64,000 bases of DNA from Bacteroidaceae bacterium (GCA_017633615.1 JAGBPB010000114.1:5352-69351), one strand, 5' to 3'. Positions 43,021 through 52,604 are shown, counted from the first letter of the stretch. Notes: generated by a model not told the origin, from the letters alone. Translations and numbers: made by a program.

Positions 43021-44673
43021 TCAGAAGCGATAGGTTATACCTGCAAGTACTGAAGGTTTGATGCAGCGGTATCCCGCATAGTAATAGAAATCACCTCCCA
43101 TAAGATGGCGACCCTCAGCATACAGGGAGATATTACGGGTCAGGTCATAGTTAACGGTAAGTGACAGGTCATTGACCGCAGGCATGGCCTTGCCGTTAAG
43201 GGAATTGAATAACATAAGCCTGTATGACAGCATCGCATCCAGTCCACGGGCCAGATTGAACTTGCCGTACACATTTGCATCAAGCGCCGGTTTCAGCTCC
43301 ATCTTTCCGTCACGGAACCTATTCAGATAATTATTATAGGTAATATCCATTCTTACCAACGTACGGTCAGAGAACTGCATATCCATATCCATATGGCCGT
43401 AGAAAACATCTACCGTCTGCTGCCTTATGAGTGACGAGACAAATATGTTATTATCCCAAGTCATCTGGAATGCCTCATCAATGGTATGGCGGAATCCGGC
43501 CATAAGGTCTATGTTGAACCATGTGCCCGAACTGAATGACACGCCTGCACCGGCATTGTACAACGTGTAACCATCCTTTATCATCTCATCGTCTGCCCAA
43601 TAGGGTGATATCCTGTCCAAAGCCCTGATATCATACTCCTCAAGTCCGCCGGTTATTGCTGCGTGCAGAGTAAACCTCTTTATGCTGTACGCAAGCCTAA
43701 GCATAGGTGATGCCAGGAACGGCTTGCCTGAACCTGTACGGATATCGATATTGGCTCCAAGTGAAGCCTGCATCTCACCGCTGGTAATGTTCCAGTATGG
43801 AGAAAGCGTGAATGTGGTATAGTTCTTATACTCTTTATCTGTCAGACTGGTCCAGTCATACAGAGCTGTCTTCTGTCTGTACTCCAATCCGGCTGTTCCA
43901 AAGCCTAACGGAATGGTGGCAACAGCATTCACTCTGGCCAGAGTCTCCCTGTTGTTCCGTTCCTTCCCGTTTACCTTGAGCCCGTCACGTGACAACCATT
44001 CCACTCCCGCTAAGCCCTGCAATGAGATATCACTTATCCTGCCGGAGAGAGCGAGCGAACCCTTAAAACGGTTTGTCTCAAGCATAAGATTGCTGGCAGC
44101 CCTTATAGCATCCGTCATCTTGGTGCCCTCCCTGAAATTATAATGGGAATGACCGTATGACAGGGCGACCTTGAGATTCATGGCATCAAACCTGTGGTGG
44201 TAATCGGCAGTAAGGTCTCCGTCAAACATTCTTGATTTCCAACCGTCTGTTATCTCTGAAGCCCACGCCCCCATCAGTCCCGACAACCTTACGGCATCCC
44301 GGCTTGACATGAGCCAACCCATATCCAGCATTCCGTCATGCAGATTCCTTATTCCATATCCAAACTTAACAATCCCGTAAAGACTGTCAGCTTCAATATT
44401 GTCTGATTTCTCAGAGAATGCCATCATAGGGGCGCGTTTGGACTGCTTGAACGGATTGGGATCAGTCAGGTAGTTCACCACAGCCTGTTCCTTTACATTC
44501 TTTTGCTTGGCAGGAACAGGCAGGATCTTCTCGGCATTGGTCATTGAAGGATTGTAATCACCCTCAATGGTCATTGAACGGGACGGCAGGTTATCCTGCT
44601 GAGCAAATGCACCTGCCTGAAATAATATGGCTATTACAGCCAGTGTGATATATCGTTTCATAATCTGAATCAT
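43021..44673 (-). CDS. Outer-membrane beta-barrel protein
   Basis: A 550-residue protein with a signal peptide (MKRYITLAVIAILFQAGAFA, cleavage before QQDN). A short periplasmic segment (SRSMTIEGDYNPSMTNAEK) is followed by alternating amphipathic strands typical of a barrel, and the last residue is Phe (VLAGITYRF), the outer-membrane sorting signature. It resembles Bacteroidales barrels sometimes labelled TonB-dependent receptor-like, but no plug domain is seen. ATG 44673 overlaps the TPR-gene stop (ATGA), favouring the MIQIMKRY start; 44661 is possible. Likely works with the TPR protein at the envelope. Confidence 0.78.
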   Translation of the reverse strand: MIQIMKRYITLAVIAILFQAGAFAQQDNLPSRSMTIEGDYNPSMTNAEKILPVPAKQKNVKEQAVVNYLTDPNPFKQSKRAPMMAFSEKSDNIEADSLYGIVKFGYGIRNLHDGMLDMGWLMSSRDAVRLSGLMGAWASEITDGWKSRMFDGDLTADYHHRFDAMNLKVALSYGHSHYNFREGTKMTDAIRAASNLMLETNRFKGSLALSGRISDISLQGLAGVEWLSRDGLKVNGKERNNRETLARVNAVATIPLGFGTAGLEYRQKTALYDWTSLTDKEYKNYTTFTLSPYWNITSGEMQASLGANIDIRTGSGKPFLASPMLRLAYSIKRFTLHAAITGGLEEYDIRALDRISPYWADDEMIKDGYTLYNAGAGVSFSSGTWFNIDLMAGFRHTIDEAFQMTWDNNIFVSSLIRQQTVDVFYGHMDMDMQFSDRTLVRMDITYNNYLNRFRDGKMELKPALDANVYGKFNLARGLDAMLSYRLMLFNSLNGKAMPAVNDLSLTVNYDLTRNISLYAEGRHLMGGDFYYYAGYRCIKPSVLAGITYRF

Positions 44674-47600
44674 TCAAGTCTTGAGGCAATCATTTCAGCA
44701 ATATCATCATTCTCAGTATAGTTGTTCTTAAGAGAGAGCAGATACTGGCGCGCCTCCACATCCTTGCCCTCTGACTTATAGATGTCACTGAGCAGTATGA
44801 AACTGCGTGCAAGCCAGTAAGCATGAGGCGTACCCTCCTTGATAAAGTCCATGATGACCTTCTCTGCAGCATCATTCTCACCACTGTCATACAACAGCTG
44901 GCTAAGCAGATAATCAGCCTCAGCACCATATTTGGAGCGGGTATCCTTGCTCAGTTCCTCCAGAACAGGACGTGCCTGATAACTCCTGTCTTTTTCCAGT
45001 AATGACTTGGCCTTCCAGTAATTGACCTCAGTCTTCTGCTCACTGGTAAGCTGCGTCTGCAAAGCCTTGTCTGCATATTTGAGAATCTCATCCGTATCCT
45101 TGAGACGGGCTGCACAGCTCACAATAGAGTAGAGACTGCGTCTCTGGCGTTCCGCATCAACAGTCCTGTCATACAGCCTGATATAGAAATCCTTGGCTGA
45201 GTTCCAATCCTCTTTATTCCAGCACAACTGTGCGGAATGGTCAAGAGCGCTCTCGCAGAAACGGCTGTTGCCGTAATCCGCAGCCTTAGTAAAGCACTCC
45301 AATGCACGTTCATTTTCATTTCTCTCCTCAAGAATCTGTCCCTGATAGAACCATGCATTGGCAGCAAACGCTCCATTGCCGAACCTCTCCAGATACTGCC
45401 TGAAACGTATCAGAGCCTGTTCCTTGTCCCCACGGCTGAACGCATTCTCTGCAGCGGCATAGGTAAGTGAATCCTGCTCGGAAACTGCGATCGGCGTTGC
45501 ACCCTGAACAGTCTTGGTATATTCCACGAATGAATTGATATCACCGGTCTCCACGTAAATGGATTTAAGGTCAACCATTGCCGTGCGTGCCTCATCACTG
45601 CCAGGATAACGGGCTATGACATCCTTGTATGCCTTGATGGCATCATCATATTTCTCAGTCTGATAATAGATGAGAGCCATCTCTGCCGATGCCTTCCTGG
45701 CCAGGTCACTTGAAGGATAATCCGTAACAATCCTCCTGAATGCGTTGACAGCCTGAGTGGGCCTGTCTGTCTGCTGATAAGCCCTGCCCTCCTCATAGAG
45801 AGCCGACGGTACATATGATGACTCAGGATAATCACGGATAAGCTGGTCAAGATCCTTTATTTTCTGTTTGTAATCACGCTGCAGGCCATTAACCAAAGCC
45901 GTCTGGTAGAGAGCGTAATCACCTGTTCTCTTATCTACACTCTTGGCCATAGTGTAATACTCTTTGGCCTGATTGTACTCCCTCTCATAGAACAGGCAGT
46001 CACCTGCGCGCAGACAGGCGTTTGCTACGATGTCACCGCTCACCTCAGTAAGCCTGCCATCACTTACCGCCTTGCGGAAATATTCAAACGCATCTCTGTA
46101 AGCCTGCTTACCGTATTTGATGTAGCCCATACCGTAATTGGCCAGAGCGCCGCTCCTGGTATGTCTGTTACCTATCAGACTCAGATAACGGCGATAGTCA
46201 GTCTCTGCCATATCCCTCTGACCCATGCGGTAATAGGTCTCACCGCGCCAGTAAGTGGCCTCAACTGCCATATTATGGTCATAACGGTCCAGTATTATAA
46301 CCTCAGTAAGCAACCCCGGTACATCCTGATAACTGCCAGAGGCAAGAATATCCATGGCCTTGTTGAACAGAAGCTGCATCTTGGCTGCCAGTATGGATGG
46401 ACCGGGATCCTTTATCTTGGCTATTGATGCAAGAGCTGCGTCATAGCTTGTAGTGTTCAGATATACATCCACCAGGTAGCTGTTTACCCTGTCAGTATAT
46501 TTAGAGCCCGGGAACTCATTGAGGAAACGCTCAAATGATGTCACAGACTCGGCAAAAGGTGAGAAACTGGTCTCATGTATTATCATGGCATAGTTATAAA
46601 GAGCCTGCTCCCTCACAGCCATACTGCCCGGCAGTGATGAAGCTCTTTCAAATGCCATTCTGGCCAGACTCTTGTCATTCCTGGCCAGGGCGGCAAGACC
46701 CAGATGCAGAGCCGCATTCTGAGCAAGCTCATCATCACCCTCCGATACACCTGAAAGATAACTGATAGTGCTCTCCATATCACCGTTCATGAAACTGGAA
46801 ACGCCCAGCAGGTACTTGTCATGACGTTCATCAGCACTCTTTGCCTTGGAGAGATAGCTTGTAAGCAACTCCTGAGCTTTCCGGTAATCGCCCTTGCGGA
46901 ACCAGTACTCACCAAGTATACGCTCAGCCTCAGCCTCAAGCATGGGATCATCGGATTTATCAATCATGCGGCTGGCTGTTTCAAAAGCCTCCTTATTGTC
47001 CGATGAGCTCCTCAAGTCCATATCAGCCAGATAAAGCCTTGCCTCATCGGCATGGCTGGTCTGCAACGAGTATTCAAAGCCATCCCTGGCCGACACAATC
47101 TGACCTCTCCTATAATCAAGATATGCCTGGTAGAATATCACATCCGGATCCACCTCCGGTTCCTCAATAAGCTGTTCCAATATGCCCAGCTGCAATGAAC
47201 CGTCTTCTATGTTACCGGTACGTATTAATGAAATGGCATAATACCTTATGAGCTTGTGACACTCTTCCTCCTCAAGCATCAGCGGGTCACAGTCATCAAA
47301 ATACACAACCGCAGCCTGATACTCATGTCTGGCAAAATGGCCTGTTCCCATATGCAGAAGCAAACGGTTGGTATAGATTGAGTGGGGATATTTATCCATG
47401 AAACGGTCCATAGACTCCATGGCTGCAACCGGATCTCTCTCAGCATCTATCACCGCACGCATGAATTCAATCTCCTCAGTACGGTTGGGGCTGGCTGCGG
47501 TGTACACCTTTTCCCACTCTGCAAGCAACGTTCCGGCAGCATCGTAATCACCCTGAGTAAACAGTGTGCGGCACTCATCAAGCATACGTGCGCCGTCATC

Positions 47601-47684
47601 CGTAACCCTGCCCTGAGCCATGATGCCCTGTAAGAAAGAGCCCATCAGCAGCAGGAAAACGGGTATTATCACTCTTTTTATCAT
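44670..47684 (-). CDS. Large exported tetratricopeptide-repeat protein
   Basis: A 1004-residue protein with a signal peptide (VIIPVFLLLMGSFLQGIMA) and TPR units throughout. Recognisable repeats include GDYRKAQELLTSYLSKAKS, QPTQAVNAFRRI-like PTQAVNAFRRIVTDYPSSD, EKYDDAIKAYKDVIARYPGS and NENERALECFTKAADYG. TPRs of this kind form superhelical protein-binding scaffolds in the periplasm. It lies two bases after ybeY and overlaps the barrel gene, so the pair probably forms one envelope complex. Function unknown. Confidence 0.85.
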   Translation of the reverse strand: MIKRVIIPVFLLLMGSFLQGIMAQGRVTDDGARMLDECRTLFTQGDYDAAGTLLAEWEKVYTAASPNRTEEIEFMRAVIDAERDPVAAMESMDRFMDKYPHSIYTNRLLLHMGTGHFARHEYQAAVVYFDDCDPLMLEEEECHKLIRYYAISLIRTGNIEDGSLQLGILEQLIEEPEVDPDVIFYQAYLDYRRGQIVSARDGFEYSLQTSHADEARLYLADMDLRSSSDNKEAFETASRMIDKSDDPMLEAEAERILGEYWFRKGDYRKAQELLTSYLSKAKSADERHDKYLLGVSSFMNGDMESTISYLSGVSEGDDELAQNAALHLGLAALARNDKSLARMAFERASSLPGSMAVREQALYNYAMIIHETSFSPFAESVTSFERFLNEFPGSKYTDRVNSYLVDVYLNTTSYDAALASIAKIKDPGPSILAAKMQLLFNKAMDILASGSYQDVPGLLTEVIILDRYDHNMAVEATYWRGETYYRMGQRDMAETDYRRYLSLIGNRHTRSGALANYGMGYIKYGKQAYRDAFEYFRKAVSDGRLTEVSGDIVANACLRAGDCLFYEREYNQAKEYYTMAKSVDKRTGDYALYQTALVNGLQRDYKQKIKDLDQLIRDYPESSYVPSALYEEGRAYQQTDRPTQAVNAFRRIVTDYPSSDLARKASAEMALIYYQTEKYDDAIKAYKDVIARYPGSDEARTAMVDLKSIYVETGDINSFVEYTKTVQGATPIAVSEQDSLTYAAAENAFSRGDKEQALIRFRQYLERFGNGAFAANAWFYQGQILEERNENERALECFTKAADYGNSRFCESALDHSAQLCWNKEDWNSAKDFYIRLYDRTVDAERQRRSLYSIVSCAARLKDTDEILKYADKALQTQLTSEQKTEVNYWKAKSLLEKDRSYQARPVLEELSKDTRSKYGAEADYLLSQLLYDSGENDAAEKVIMDFIKEGTPHAYWLARSFILLSDIYKSEGKDVEARQYLLSLKNNYTENDDIAEMIASRLE

Positions 47685-47686
47685 TA

Positions 47687-48115
47687 TCAGAATTGTTTGT
47701 TATACCACATGTCAAGAGCACGGTTCTCAGCAGCCTCCATGATGGCTCTCTCACCACGCCCCTTGTCGTTGATGCCGCACAGATGCAGCACTCCATGAAT
47801 AATCACTCTCAACAGTTCCTTGTCATAAGACGTATGGAACTTCTCACTGTTAGTCAAAACCGTGTCCAGACTTATATACATATCACCGCTCACCACACCG
47901 GGCTCACTGTAATCAAAAGTTATGATGTCTGTATAAAAGTCATGCCCAAGGAACTGCCTGTTCACCTCAAGGATGCGGTCATCATTACAGAATATGTAAT
48001 TCAGATTACCAACCTTACGGCCCTCATAACCGGCAGCCACAGCAGCAATCCATGCCCTCACAGCCTTACGATCCAGCTTGGGCATCTTTATGTTTTCATT
48101 AATGAATGATATCAT
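47687..48115 (-). CDS. ybeY: rRNA maturation endoribonuclease YbeY
   Basis: Metal-dependent RNase needed for 16S rRNA 3' maturation and ribosome quality control. The 142 residues contain LNYIFCNDDRILEVNRQFLG, TDIITFDYSE, GDMYISLDTV and the metal motif IHGVLHLCGINDKG. The usual third His (HGxLHLxGYDH) is not at the expected place, being replaced by INDK. Starts 11 bases after the Gate-domain gene and precedes the TPR gene by two bases. Confidence 0.92.
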   Translation of the reverse strand: MISFINENIKMPKLDRKAVRAWIAAVAAGYEGRKVGNLNYIFCNDDRILEVNRQFLGHDFYTDIITFDYSEPGVVSGDMYISLDTVLTNSEKFHTSYDKELLRVIIHGVLHLCGINDKGRGERAIMEAAENRALDMWYNKQF

Positions 48116-48126
48116 ATGGTCAATCT

Positions 48127-49353
48127 TTATGCAAAAAACAGGTAACAGAGGAAAATGGCCGCCAGTATTCCGGCCAGGTCAGCCAGCAGTCCGCAACCCA
48201 CGGCATAGCGGGTGTTCTTAATGTTCACGCTACCAAAATACACCGCCAGGATGTAGAAAGTGGTATCAGTAGAACCCTGGAACAGGCAGGCCAAGCGCCC
48301 GGTAAATGAATCAGCCCCATAGGTAGTCATGGCATCAATCATCATACCGCGTGCGCCGCCGCCTGACAGCGGTTTCATAAGCGCGGTAGGCAGAGCGCCC
48401 ACAAACTGGTTATCTAGCCCGCATTTATCGGCACACCAGCCGATGCCGTTAACTACAGCATCCATTGCGCCCGATGCGCGGAACACGCCAATACCAACCA
48501 GAATGGCCACCAGATACGGGATAATCTTTATGGCTGTAGTGAAGCCATCCTTAGCCCCCTCCACAAACGCCTCATAGACATTGATCTTAGACTTGATACC
48601 GGATATAATGAATCCTATTATCACCACAAACAGGATAATGTTTGCAGCACTTGTGGACACCGGGCCTATCTTTACCGCAGGCAGCTGTGAGAAACCCCAG
48701 ATAATAAGAGCCACTATTGCGCTCAGTCCGCCCACAAACAGAATCAGCACCTTGTCAAATCTGATCCTCTGCATAAAGCAGGTAACCAGCAGGCCCACCA
48801 GCGTTGAGAAGAACGTGGCCAACAGAATGGGTATGAACACATCGGCCGGCTGGGATGCCCCCATCTGTGCACGGTATACAAGCACACTCACGGGAATAAG
48901 CGTAAGTCCTGATGTATTGAGCACCAGGAACATGATCATAGGGTTTGAAGCCACATCCTTCTCCTTGTTCAACTCCTGCATACGCTCCATAGCCTTGAGG
49001 CCCATAGGAGTGGCGGCATTGTCCAGCCCCAGCATATTGGCCGCAATGTTCATGAAAATATGGCCATAGGCGGGGTCATTCTTGGGCAGATCAGGGAAGA
49101 GACGTGAGAAAACGGGGCTGAGCCAGCGGGCAAAGGTATTTACCAGACCGCCTTTCTCACCAATCTTCATTATACCCAGCCAGAGTGACAGTACGCCGGT
49201 AAGCCCCAACGAAATCTCAAAACCAGTCTTGGCCGATGAGAACGTGGAGTCCATAATGTCCTGGAACACGCTGGCATCGCCCATGCAGAGCCGTATCACA
49301 GCCACTGCAAAAGCAATCAGAAAGAATGCAACCCAAATCCAGTTCAGTACCAT
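48127..49353 (-). CDS. Nucleoside-recognition (Gate) domain membrane protein, SpmA-SpmB type fusion
   Basis: From ATG 49353 the protein has 408 residues and about ten membrane segments. Two Gate domains follow each other. The first has SAKTGFEISLGLTGVLSLWL and NMLGLDNAATPMGLKAM as in SpmA. The second has GFTTAIKIIPYLVAILVGIG and ALMKPLSGGGARGMMIDAM as in SpmB. In spore formers the two are separate proteins; the fused form is common in Bacteroidetes, where the role is unknown (transport of an unknown solute is likely). The reading frame extends upstream to 49689 only as antisense of the esterase gene and was trimmed. Confidence 0.88.
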   Translation of the reverse strand: MVLNWIWVAFFLIAFAVAVIRLCMGDASVFQDIMDSTFSSAKTGFEISLGLTGVLSLWLGIMKIGEKGGLVNTFARWLSPVFSRLFPDLPKNDPAYGHIFMNIAANMLGLDNAATPMGLKAMERMQELNKEKDVASNPMIMFLVLNTSGLTLIPVSVLVYRAQMGASQPADVFIPILLATFFSTLVGLLVTCFMQRIRFDKVLILFVGGLSAIVALIIWGFSQLPAVKIGPVSTSAANIILFVVIIGFIISGIKSKINVYEAFVEGAKDGFTTAIKIIPYLVAILVGIGVFRASGAMDAVVNGIGWCADKCGLDNQFVGALPTALMKPLSGGGARGMMIDAMTTYGADSFTGRLACLFQGSTDTTFYILAVYFGSVNIKNTRYAVGCGLLADLAGILAAIFLCYLFFA

Positions 49354-49384
49354 ACGCGCACGTATTATATCCGCGAAGATACTC

Positions 49385-49434
49385 AAAAAAGTACAAAAGG
49401 AACAAAAGGGAACAGTTCTGTTTTGTACTTTTTT
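49385..49434. promoter_or_regulatory. Dyad between divergent Gate-protein and esterase genes
   Basis: AAAAAAGTACAAAA (49385-49398) and its exact complement TTTTGTACTTTTTT (49421-49434) flank a 22-bp centre that contains GAAC-A-GTTC. It lies between the two divergent starts (49353 and 49466). It may be an operator or a transcript hairpin with T-runs on both strands. Confidence 0.55.
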
Positions 49435-49437
49435 ATG

Positions 49438-49445
49438 TATCTTTG
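49438..49445 (+). promoter_or_regulatory. Candidate -7 box for the esterase gene
   Basis: TATCTTTG, an exact TAnnTTTG match 20 bp before the ATG at 49466, directly after the 49385-49434 dyad. Confidence 0.5.
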
Positions 49446-49465
49446 GTACACTAAATGTTAATGAT

Positions 49466-51040
49466 ATGAGGACAAAACTGTTTGTTGCCACAATGATGTT
49501 GTGTGCGCTGTGCGCTTGCTCCAAGAGTGAACCGGGTAAGGTTAAGGTTGAAGGCGGTTGGATACAGGGAACTGTTACTGACGGCCTGGCAATATACAAA
49601 GGTATTCCGTTTGCAGCACCTCCGGTAGGTGACCTGCGTTGGAAAGCTCCACAGCCCGTACAGAAATGGGAAGGCGTAAAGGATGCCACTCAGTTCGGCC
49701 CCGGCCCCATGCAGAGCGGCAATCCAAGTGATTACAGCGAGGACTGCCTCTACCTCAACGTGTGGAGCCCTGCCAAGAGCGCAAATGAGAAACTGCCTGT
49801 GCTCGTTTGGATTTACGGCGGCGGATTCTCAATGGGTAATACCGCTGACCCCAGCTATGACTGTGAAGCATTAGCCCGCAAAGGTGGCATCATAATGGCC
49901 AGCATCAACTACAGAGTAGGCCAGATGGGATTTTTCTCACACCCAGAACTGGATGCTGAGAGCCCCAGCCATACATCGGGAAACTACGGCCTGCTTGACC
50001 AAATAGCAGGACTGGAGTGGATTCAGCGTAACATAGCCAAATTTGGCGGTGATCCTGAGAAAGTAACCATATTCGGTGAGAGTGCAGGCGGCATATCGGT
50101 AAGCATGCTGTGCGCATCACCGCTGGCCAAGGGGTTGTTCCGCGGTGCAATATCAGAGAGCGGCGGTTCGTTCGGGCCCACCCGCCCGACAACATATCCC
50201 GGTGAGAACATGCAGACACTTGAGCAGGCTGAACAGGCTTGCCTGGCTGTGGCTCAAAGGCTCGGCGCCAAGAATCTGGATGAGCTGCGCAAGCTTGATG
50301 CCAAGACATTCCTGCCCATAGGTATGAGCGGAGGCGGCGCATGGCCTATTGTTGACGGCTACGTAATACCGGGTGACCAGTTTGAACTTTACACTCAGGG
50401 CAAGTACAATGATGTTGATGTTCTCATAGGTTATAATTCCGATGAGGGTGCAAGTTTCTCATTCGGTGGTCCCACCACCCCTGAATCACACCAGCGTGAC
50501 GTGCAGGCCCGATACGGCAAGTTTGCCAATACCCTGCTTGAGGCATATCCCATGGAGAACGGACGCATCGGCAAGACCGCCCGTGACCTGATGCGTGATG
50601 CCGCATTCGGCTGGCATACCTGGAGCTGGGCCCGCCTTCAGAAACAGACCGGTCATTCTAAAGTATTCCTCTATTACTTTGACCAGCACCCCGATTATCC
50701 GGAAGGCAGCCCCCGTTACGGTAACGGTTCACCTCATGGCCAGGAAGTAGCATTTGTTTTCCAGCATATCGGCCCACGCTCTGACCAGCCGGAATCAGAT
50801 GCCGCATTGTCAGATGCCATGGGAACCTACTGGCTCAACTTTGCCAAGTACGGCACACCCAATGCACCTGATTCAAACCTGCCAGAGTGGCCGGAGTTTG
50901 ACAATGACAATCCACAAGTAATGGTTCTTACAGGTCCTGTTCCACACGTTGGCCCAGTACCGAGCGAAAGTTCCCTTAAAGTGCTGGACAAATACTTTGA
51001 GTGGCGCCGTACTCCTGAAGGCCGAGCTTGGGCAAAATAA
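49466..51040 (+). CDS. Type B carboxylesterase lipoprotein
   Basis: From ATG 49466 the protein has 524 residues. The N-terminus FVATMMLCALCACSKSEPG looks like a lipoprotein signal. The alpha/beta-hydrolase body has YKGIPFAAPPVGDLRW, SEDCLYLNVWSP, the oxyanion loop IYGGGFSMG, the nucleophile elbow FGESAGGIS, the acid residue in YNSDEGASF and the catalytic His in GSPHGQEVAFVF. It belongs to the para-nitrobenzyl-esterase-like family; the natural substrate is unknown, perhaps ester groups on dietary polysaccharides. A REP-like palindrome follows immediately after the stop. Confidence 0.9.
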   Translation: MRTKLFVATMMLCALCACSKSEPGKVKVEGGWIQGTVTDGLAIYKGIPFAAPPVGDLRWKAPQPVQKWEGVKDATQFGPGPMQSGNPSDYSEDCLYLNVWSPAKSANEKLPVLVWIYGGGFSMGNTADPSYDCEALARKGGIIMASINYRVGQMGFFSHPELDAESPSHTSGNYGLLDQIAGLEWIQRNIAKFGGDPEKVTIFGESAGGISVSMLCASPLAKGLFRGAISESGGSFGPTRPTTYPGENMQTLEQAEQACLAVAQRLGAKNLDELRKLDAKTFLPIGMSGGGAWPIVDGYVIPGDQFELYTQGKYNDVDVLIGYNSDEGASFSFGGPTTPESHQRDVQARYGKFANTLLEAYPMENGRIGKTARDLMRDAAFGWHTWSWARLQKQTGHSKVFLYYFDQHPDYPEGSPRYGNGSPHGQEVAFVFQHIGPRSDQPESDAALSDAMGTYWLNFAKYGTPNAPDSNLPEWPEFDNDNPQVMVLTGPVPHVGPVPSESSLKVLDKYFEWRRTPEGRAWAK

Positions 51041-51067
51041 TACAATTGGGGACTGTCCCCAATTGTA
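51041..51067. repeat. REP-like palindrome, copy D (perfect)
   Basis: Two perfect 13-bp arms around a single T: TACAATTGGGGAC and GTCCCCAATTGTA. It starts on the base after the esterase stop and ends 14 bp before the GNAT start. The most symmetrical of the four copies. Confidence 0.85.
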
Positions 51068-51081
51068 TTGAAGTTGGCAGA

Positions 51082-51633
51082 ATGGACACAAGGATTACAT
51101 TGAGACCGACTACAATTGACGATGCACGCTTCATTGCCGAAAACGTGCTGCGTGCACTGCATATTGATGAGGCCGATGAAGAGCATATTGAACATCTGGC
51201 TTCAATATGCAGGCGTGAGGATACGCTATACAGCTGGAGGAACGCAACCATTGCGCTCTATGATGGCGTACCCGCCGGCCTTATGGTTGCGTATGACGGA
51301 GCCCGATACCGGCAGATGCGTGACGTTACATTCCCGATGATACGCCGATATGTTGGTAATGATTACCATAACATGGATGATGAAGCCTGCGCCGGAGAAT
51401 TCTATCTTGATTCACTTGCAGTTTTACCTGAGTACCGCCGTAAAGGCATAGCGTCTGCGCTGTTGCAGGAAATGTTCCGTCTGCGTGATGAAGCCGGAAT
51501 ACCTCTAGCCACCATAGCTGTTGACCCGGAAAACGATACCGCTTACCGTCTGTACTGCCAAAATGGCTTTCACCATGACGGTCAGGTCATGGTGTTTAAA
51601 ACCACATACTGGCGTATGGTTTGCCCTAAATAA
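51082..51633 (+). CDS. GNAT-family N-acetyltransferase
   Basis: From ATG 51082 the protein has 183 residues. It begins ITLRPTTIDDARFIAENVL and has the acetyl-CoA site FYLDSLAVLPEYRRKGIASA followed by DPENDTAYRLYCQNGF. Substrate unknown; small molecules or N-termini are possible. The upstream start at 51028 would translate the REP palindrome and was not used. Confidence 0.88.
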   Translation: MDTRITLRPTTIDDARFIAENVLRALHIDEADEEHIEHLASICRREDTLYSWRNATIALYDGVPAGLMVAYDGARYRQMRDVTFPMIRRYVGNDYHNMDDEACAGEFYLDSLAVLPEYRRKGIASALLQEMFRLRDEAGIPLATIAVDPENDTAYRLYCQNGFHHDGQVMVFKTTYWRMVCPK

Positions 51634-51641
51634 AAGATTGT

Positions 51642-52604
51642 TTATCTGTCACCGGCAGCCATTGCCATGACACGTGATTCAGGAGTTGCCGTACTGGAAA
51701 TGTTATACACCTTGCTGTCAACGGCCTTAATACCGAGAGCCACAAGTTTAACATCACCCTTATCACGCTTGTTCACAAAACGAATCTCATGAACGTGATT
51801 ATCGCCGGCACAGAAATTATAGCATGCAAACGCTACCTTACCCTCAACATCGGCGGTTACAGTTCCAAGAGAATAGGTGGGAAACTCCTTACCATCAGTA
51901 GGTGTTGCTACATAGTAAACATTGTAAGAAGCATTAGGAGTAAGTCCACCATTTATTGAATAGTTGAAAATAGGAGCGCAAACGCCGGGATTATCTGTAT
52001 CAAGAGCTATGTATTTTGATTCATTGTCATACCAGCCAAAAACCTCATTGCATTTCTTGCGGAGAGTCTTGACGTTTGATGCAATGCAAACAGAATAGCC
52101 GCCACGTCTGTCTTCGTCACCAACCTGGAAGTTATCACAATCCTTGTCAACAAACATGGCAAATACACTTTCACACTCGCTTAAAGGATCATCAACATTG
52201 TTGAATTCATGCTTAGCCTTTACATAACGACCTTGGTCTCCCTTCCACTCATAAGTTGAGAGGGCACCGCTGAATTTTGCCTTAGTAGCACCTTTGGAAA
52301 CTTCAGGAACAGTAAGGAATCCAGCCAAAAGTTTCTCAGGAGAAGTACCGCTTATGACAGCACGAACATAAAGCTTATCACCGGAATGAAGGGTATAATT
52401 GTTTTCTACTTCATCAGCAGAACTTTTCTTAAGGTTATCATTGAAACCGGCCCCAACAGTAACAAAAAAATTCTGTTGAGATGTAGCCTCATGAAGAGAG
52501 ATTTCAGATTGTTCAAGATTTCTTCTCTCAACAACTTTACTGACGGAAGGGACTATTATTGATAGTAAGAATAGTGCTGCTACGACGATTAAGAATTGTC
52601 TCAT
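51642..52604 (-). CDS. Exported protein of unknown function
   Basis: A 320-residue protein not recognised. The N-terminus MRQFLIVVAALFLLSIIVP is a signal peptide or membrane anchor. The rest is beta-rich by appearance, with eight cysteines (for example SECESVF and CDNF) and fibronectin-like strands (PNASYNVYYVATPTDGKEFP). It lies convergent to the GNAT gene, eight bases apart, and is preceded by a long AT-rich spacer. Export to periplasm or surface is likely; no role can be assigned. Confidence 0.6.
   Translation of the reverse strand: MRQFLIVVAALFLLSIIVPSVSKVVERRNLEQSEISLHEATSQQNFFVTVGAGFNDNLKKSSADEVENNYTLHSGDKLYVRAVISGTSPEKLLAGFLTVPEVSKGATKAKFSGALSTYEWKGDQGRYVKAKHEFNNVDDPLSECESVFAMFVDKDCDNFQVGDEDRRGGYSVCIASNVKTLRKKCNEVFGWYDNESKYIALDTDNPGVCAPIFNYSINGGLTPNASYNVYYVATPTDGKEFPTYSLGTVTADVEGKVAFACYNFCAGDNHVHEIRFVNKRDKGDVKLVALGIKAVDSKVYNISSTATPESRVMAMAAGDR

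Noticed and set aside
45119..45850. Several frames inside the large TPR gene on both strands
   Set aside because: All are shadows of the 1004-residue frame, with no start context or family features of their own.
49354..49689. Upstream extension of the Gate-domain protein
   Set aside because: 112 extra residues lie antisense to the esterase start and lack membrane-protein character; family members begin at the MVLNWIWVAFF start (49353).
51028..51081. GNAT start upstream at 51028
   Set aside because: It would overlap the esterase end and translate the REP palindrome; the ATG at 51082 gives the normal N-terminus.
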